Of a DNA stretch of 64,000 nt, positions 60,820 through 64,000 are shown piece by piece. How positions within the stretch are numbered: the first letter of the stretch is position 1; each line of letters begins with the position of its first letter. The notes beneath the pieces are model-generated. The model ran no database searches. It saw only the letters and a program-made list of their open reading frames with translations, and had not been told where the DNA came from. Location: positions 124,001-188,000 of the forward strand of contig SUZR01000001.1 in the NCBI GenBank assembly GCA_015059845.1. Direction: 5' to 3'. Origin of the DNA: Rikenellaceae bacterium. GTDB taxonomy: Bacteria > Bacteroidota > Bacteroidia > Bacteroidales > Rikenellaceae. A program made the position numbers and the translations under genes.

Positions 60820-62028
60820 ATGAGGTGTTTATTCCTGGCACTTGTAGCGCTTATGTTCACGGCCAATGTGGCTGTGGCTAGGGATGTTATGCCTCAAATA
60901 GATACTACTCGCACGGTATATTACGACCCGATAGATTACAACGCCGTAAGGCATAACCTCGAGGCGGCATCTCGTAAAAGTTTCCTGCAGAGAGCCGTAT
61001 CGGCACTTACGCAGCCCCTTGCACAGCGCGAGAATCTGCACATCACAAGCCACGTGGGCATTGCTTACAGCCAGGAGGTGAACCTTGCTTTTACGGCAGC
61101 AGTAACAGCTCGATACAAGTTGGGAAAGAGCGTGCCGATGCTCTCTTGGGCCTCGCTGTCAGGTATGGTGTCGGTGAATGGATTCTTTAGATTGCAACTC
61201 TCCGGCACAAACTATTTCGGTAGCGGAAAGGATAAACTGCAATACGACTTGGGCGGTGGCTCGCTGCCCATCCGATTCTGGGGCTTGGGCTACGACGCTG
61301 CGGATAGTAATCCCCGAACAGAGTACACGCGCAGGGATTTTAACTCTACATTCCGCTATCTGCATCAGTTTACACGAAACTTATGGTTTGGCGCGGGCGT
61401 AAACCTGCGATATGGAAAGGGAGATAAGTTTGGTGTTAATGGCGAGGAGTATCTATCGAGTGGCAGTCAGCGTGTGCGTTCTGCCTTTACGAGCGGCATC
61501 TCGCTGAGCGGTATTTTCGATACACGCGATAATGCGCATACTACAACACGTGGTTTTTATCTCTCGCTTATGGGTGAGGTGCGACCCAAGGTGCTTGGCA
61601 ACTTTGATAAAACTCTTTGGCATATAGTTGCTCAGGCCGATTATTTCCAGCCCTTGTGGCGTGGTGGCGTGATGGCCGTTGACTTGTATGGTGATTTGTG
61701 GTCGTCGGCAACACCGTGGTTTTATTGGCCGTCAGTCGGAGGCTCGGAGCGTATGCGAGGATATTATCTGGGCCGATATACAGACCGTAAGATGGTCACG
61801 GCTCAAGTGGAGTTGCGCCAAACGGTTTATGGCCCCATCGGAGTATGTGTTTGGGGTGGCGCAGGAAGCATCTTCGATTCGCACAAGAATTTTGATGCTT
61901 CGAAGATTCTGCCAAATGCAGGCGTGGGTTTGCGCTTTGCCGTTGCTGGGCAGACAGCCTTGCGAATAGATTATGGCTTTGGCCGCCATTCGCAGGGCCT
62001 GATAATTAATGTTAATGAAGCCTTTTGA
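60820..62028 (+). CDS. D15/BamA-type outer-membrane beta-barrel protein
   Basis: 402 residues from the ATG at 60820, with signal peptide (MRCLFLALVALMFTANVAVA). No POTRA domains are visible, only a barrel of about 320 residues whose key stretch VGGSERMRGYYLGRYTDR matches the conserved G..xRGY..GRY.D motif of the BamA/TamA (surface antigen D15) family. The C-terminus ends in aromatic Phe (VNEAF). It could be a small Omp85 relative acting in surface lipid or protein insertion. The TGA overlaps the next ATG by one base, tying it to the phosphoethanolamine transferase. Confidence 0.8.
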   Translation: MRCLFLALVALMFTANVAVARDVMPQIDTTRTVYYDPIDYNAVRHNLEAASRKSFLQRAVSALTQPLAQRENLHITSHVGIAYSQEVNLAFTAAVTARYKLGKSVPMLSWASLSGMVSVNGFFRLQLSGTNYFGSGKDKLQYDLGGGSLPIRFWGLGYDAADSNPRTEYTRRDFNSTFRYLHQFTRNLWFGAGVNLRYGKGDKFGVNGEEYLSSGSQRVRSAFTSGISLSGIFDTRDNAHTTTRGFYLSLMGEVRPKVLGNFDKTLWHIVAQADYFQPLWRGGVMAVDLYGDLWSSATPWFYWPSVGGSERMRGYYLGRYTDRKMVTAQVELRQTVYGPIGVCVWGGAGSIFDSHKNFDASKILPNAGVGLRFAVAGQTALRIDYGFGRHSQGLIINVNEAF

Positions 62029-63707
62029 TGATTAAAAAGAGAATATTTGATGCAACACTGCTTGCTGTGGTATTTGTCGCAGCGCTGATGTTGCCCGTAT
62101 TAATCCTTACTTATACGGAGAAGAATCCTTTGTGGGTTGCTCTTGCCGGTGTGTTGCTGCCGTTTGGTTTCTATACGGTGTTTGCAGCATTGGCTCGCCA
62201 CTCGGGCAAGATGGTGTGGTATGGATTTATATTCATATTTTTCAGCGCATTTCAGGTTGTGTTGTCATATCTTTTCGGTAATTCGGTTGTCGCATCGGAT
62301 ATGTTTCTGAATCTGATGACAACAAATGCCGGAGAGGCGACCGAGCTATTGAGCAACATCTACCCCGCTGTTATATTGGTATTTATTGTGTATCTACCGC
62401 TGCTGTGGATGGCGACGATGCATATTCGCAAGAAGATAGTGCTGAAAGATGGTGTTCGGCATTGGATGTTTGCCATTGGCGGCGTAGTGTTTCTTGTAGG
62501 ATGTGTAGTGTTGGTTTGTGGCTGCCGTGGAGATGTGAAACGAGTGTTGCGCGATGAGGTTTTCCCCGTTAATGCCAGCTATAATCTCGGCCTTGCAATC
62601 TCGGAGTCGCATAAGATTAACAATTATCGCCAGACATCCGAGAACTTCCTCTATCACGCCGAGCATAAGCCCGTAGCTAATACTCGTGAGGTGTATGTAT
62701 TGGTTATTGGCGAGGCTTCGCGTGCTGCAAGCTGGCAGATGTATGGTTATGATAGGAAGACCAATCCCCTGCTCTCGAAACGCGATGATATAATCCTTTA
62801 TCGCCAGATTACAACGCAGAGCAATACTACGCATAAGAGTGTGCCTATGATTCTATCGTCCATACACACCTCTCAGCACGAGGAGTTGTATTGCCGCACT
62901 GGTCTGTTGGCGATGTTTAACGAGGCGGGATTTACTACCTGTTTTATCTCCAACCAGCAACCTCAGGGTGCGATGATTGACCATATGGCCAACGATGCTA
63001 ACTTTGTGGAGTATATGGATGCTCCGTACCACGATGGGCAGCTGGTGAATGCGATGCGAAAAGCTCTGAAGGAGATACGCTCGCAGAAGGTGTTGTTTGT
63101 GTTACATACGTATGGCTCTCATTTTAGCTATCACCAGCGTTATCCTCGGGCGTTTGCTCAGTTCCTACCGGACGATGATGTTGCTATCTCGAAGAAGAAT
63201 ATCGACAAGATTCGTAATGCCTACGATAACTCGGTCCTATATACCGACTACGTCCTCAATGATATAATCTCAACGCTTGAGGCTGAGGAGAATATCTGCT
63301 CGGCTATGTATTATTGTGCCGACCACGGCGAGGATTTGCTCGATACGAAGGAGGGACGTTTCCTGCACTCATCTCCCACCACGACATATTACCAGTTACA
63401 CGTTGCCTCGCTTGCCTGGTTTTCGCCTAAGTACAAGGAGCTATATGCCGATAAGGTCACCGCTGCAAAGGATAATGAGAATGTGCCTGCCACAACATAT
63501 TCTGTCTTCCACACAATGGCCGATATGGCCTCGGTTACGTCGCCTTATGTGAATGTACGTGCATCTCTCTTCTCGCCAGAGTTTGATTATTCGGCCCGCC
63601 GTTACTACCTTAGCGACCACAACGAAGCTGTCTTGCTGGATAAAAACATCGGAATCGACGAATCCCAACAAGCAATATTCACCCGCGCTGGAGTTGAGCT
63701 GCGGTAA
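62028..63707 (+). CDS. Phosphoethanolamine transferase (EptA-like, sulfatase superfamily)
   Basis: 559 residues. Five N-terminal membrane segments (about residues 10-180) are followed by a periplasmic sulfatase-fold domain. Seen: VIGEASRAASWQMYGYDRKTNP with its metal Glu, the catalytic Thr in QSNTTHKSVP, HTYGSHFSYHQRYP, and CADHGEDLLD with metal-binding Asp and His. Members add phosphoethanolamine to lipid A or other surface glycans, lowering negative charge and often raising polymyxin resistance; lipid A of many Bacteroidales carries this group. Starts one base overlapping the barrel gene, so this is an envelope-modification operon. Confidence 0.9.
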   Translation: MIKKRIFDATLLAVVFVAALMLPVLILTYTEKNPLWVALAGVLLPFGFYTVFAALARHSGKMVWYGFIFIFFSAFQVVLSYLFGNSVVASDMFLNLMTTNAGEATELLSNIYPAVILVFIVYLPLLWMATMHIRKKIVLKDGVRHWMFAIGGVVFLVGCVVLVCGCRGDVKRVLRDEVFPVNASYNLGLAISESHKINNYRQTSENFLYHAEHKPVANTREVYVLVIGEASRAASWQMYGYDRKTNPLLSKRDDIILYRQITTQSNTTHKSVPMILSSIHTSQHEELYCRTGLLAMFNEAGFTTCFISNQQPQGAMIDHMANDANFVEYMDAPYHDGQLVNAMRKALKEIRSQKVLFVLHTYGSHFSYHQRYPRAFAQFLPDDDVAISKKNIDKIRNAYDNSVLYTDYVLNDIISTLEAEENICSAMYYCADHGEDLLDTKEGRFLHSSPTTTYYQLHVASLAWFSPKYKELYADKVTAAKDNENVPATTYSVFHTMADMASVTSPYVNVRASLFSPEFDYSARRYYLSDHNEAVLLDKNIGIDESQQAIFTRAGVELR

Positions 63708-63744
63708 TAAAAAACAACGGCCTGCACGCAGCGTGCAGGCCGTT
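63707..63744 (-). terminator. Terminator of the histone-like gene
   Basis: AACGGCCTGCACGC (63716-63729) pairs with GCGTGCAGGCCGTT (63731-63744); the minus strand then runs GTTTTTTATT. The plus strand also offers a T-rich tail, so it may serve both convergent genes. Confidence 0.82.
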
Positions 63745-63763
63745 ATCTCTTTTTGTGGGGCAA

Positions 63764-63940
63764 TTATTTCTTTGCCTCCTCTACAGAAACCTTACGGAAC
63801 TCCTTCAAGAGCTTTGTAAGCTCGAGAGCAGCCTTACGTGCGCGAGTACCCGCAGCCTTGTTGTTCTTCTCTACCTGAGCAGCAGCATTCGCAGAGAATA
63901 CCTCGATCTGTGCATTGATCTGATCTACCAAGTTTTTCAT
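63764..63940 (-). CDS. Histone H1-like protein
   Basis: 58 residues, too short for a long-ORF scan; the ATG is at 63938-63940 and the TAA at 63764-63766. The sequence begins MKNLVDQINAQIEVF and continues with KAAGTRARKAALELTKLL and EEAKK. It is helical, rich in Lys and Ala, and matches the small H1/Hc1-like proteins of Bacteroidetes, which bind DNA as nucleoid proteins. Own promoter -7 element TATATTTG lies at 63980-63973 (minus) with a possible TTGG at the window end. Confidence 0.85.
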   Translation of the reverse strand: MKNLVDQINAQIEVFSANAAAQVEKNNKAAGTRARKAALELTKLLKEFRKVSVEEAKK

Positions 63941-64000
63941 ATCAAATATTGTTTATTGGTTTGTTATCTTCGCAAATATATGAAAATTTCTAAAAACCAA

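Noticed and set aside
1..64000. Insertion sequences, prophage, integrative element or CRISPR array
   Set aside because: No transposase, integrase, phage or Cas gene, and no regularly spaced repeat series, was found on either strand. The gene content is core chromosomal.

Overview
The window is a gene-dense stretch of chromosome from a Bacteroidales bacterium, most likely a relative of Alistipes (Rikenellaceae); the genus is an inference. Evidence seen: most recognisable promoters have the Bacteroidetes form (TTG/TTTG, about 19-22 bases, TAnnTTTG), Shine-Dalgarno sequences are nearly absent, the primary sigma factor is short and lacks region 1.1, and there is a Bacteroidetes-type single-chain PurL, a FeoA-FeoB fusion, a PurA-like DUF3276 protein, an H1-like histone and many lipoproteins and outer-membrane barrels. 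No insertion sequence, prophage, integron or CRISPR array was seen. The content is core metabolism and housekeeping, so the unexpected signals lie mainly in leaders, intergenic structures and unusual gene pairings.

Layout. 1-5.9 kb (minus): purine operon purE-purL-(exonuclease/endonuclease/phosphatase lipoprotein)-purM, with a candidate attenuator before purE. 5.9-6.36 kb: a structured intergenic region with a candidate small RNA resembling 6S RNA, and a perfect palindrome over the feoAB promoter. 6.36-10.1 kb (plus): feoAB, a hemerythrin-domain protein and a LuxR-type regulator with a degenerate receiver. 10.07-10.19 kb: a palindromic element that may be an interspersed repeat. 10.2-11.5 kb (minus): metallo-beta-lactamase-fold lipoprotein. 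11.8-15.3 kb (plus): methionine operon (O-acetylhomoserine sulfhydrylase, metX, homoserine dehydrogenase) behind a hairpin-rich leader. 15.4-20 kb (minus): an ECF S-component with a possible pseudoknot leader, then an exported Fe-S redox operon (NapH/NapG-like polyferredoxin, Tat-signal aldo/keto reductase, DUF1893, lipoprotein). 20.2 kb: tRNA-Asp. 20.5-33.3 kb (mostly plus): porin, CapA-like phosphoesterase, rubrerythrin (minus), ettA, hisS, S41 protease, DUF3276, mnmA, yqaA, aroE, DUF2007 (minus), serine hydrolase. 33.4-37.5 kb: dnaE and trxA.

37.6-47 kb (minus): htpG, then an eight-gene run of nucleoside phosphorylase, dnaN, DnaQ-type exonuclease, LysM/periplasmic-binding protein, rex, ribF-like FAD synthetase, thioesterase and YhhN. 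47-52.3 kb: glmM, M20 peptidase, alkaline phosphatase (minus), ung and a GNAT enzyme. 52.3-55.1 kb (minus): primary sigma factor, glyA and a NOSP-family protein. 55.3-59.1 kb (plus): L-rhamnose operon rhaB-rhaA-rhaT. 59.1-63.9 kb: low-molecular-weight phosphatase, DoxX protein, an envelope operon (thioredoxin-fold protein, D15-type barrel, phosphoethanolamine transferase) and an H1-like histone.

The most interesting items are the candidate 6S-like RNA, the purE, met and ECF leaders, the repeat-like element at 10.1 kb, the exported Fe-S aldo/keto reductase operon, and the RibF homologue with a reduced kinase domain.
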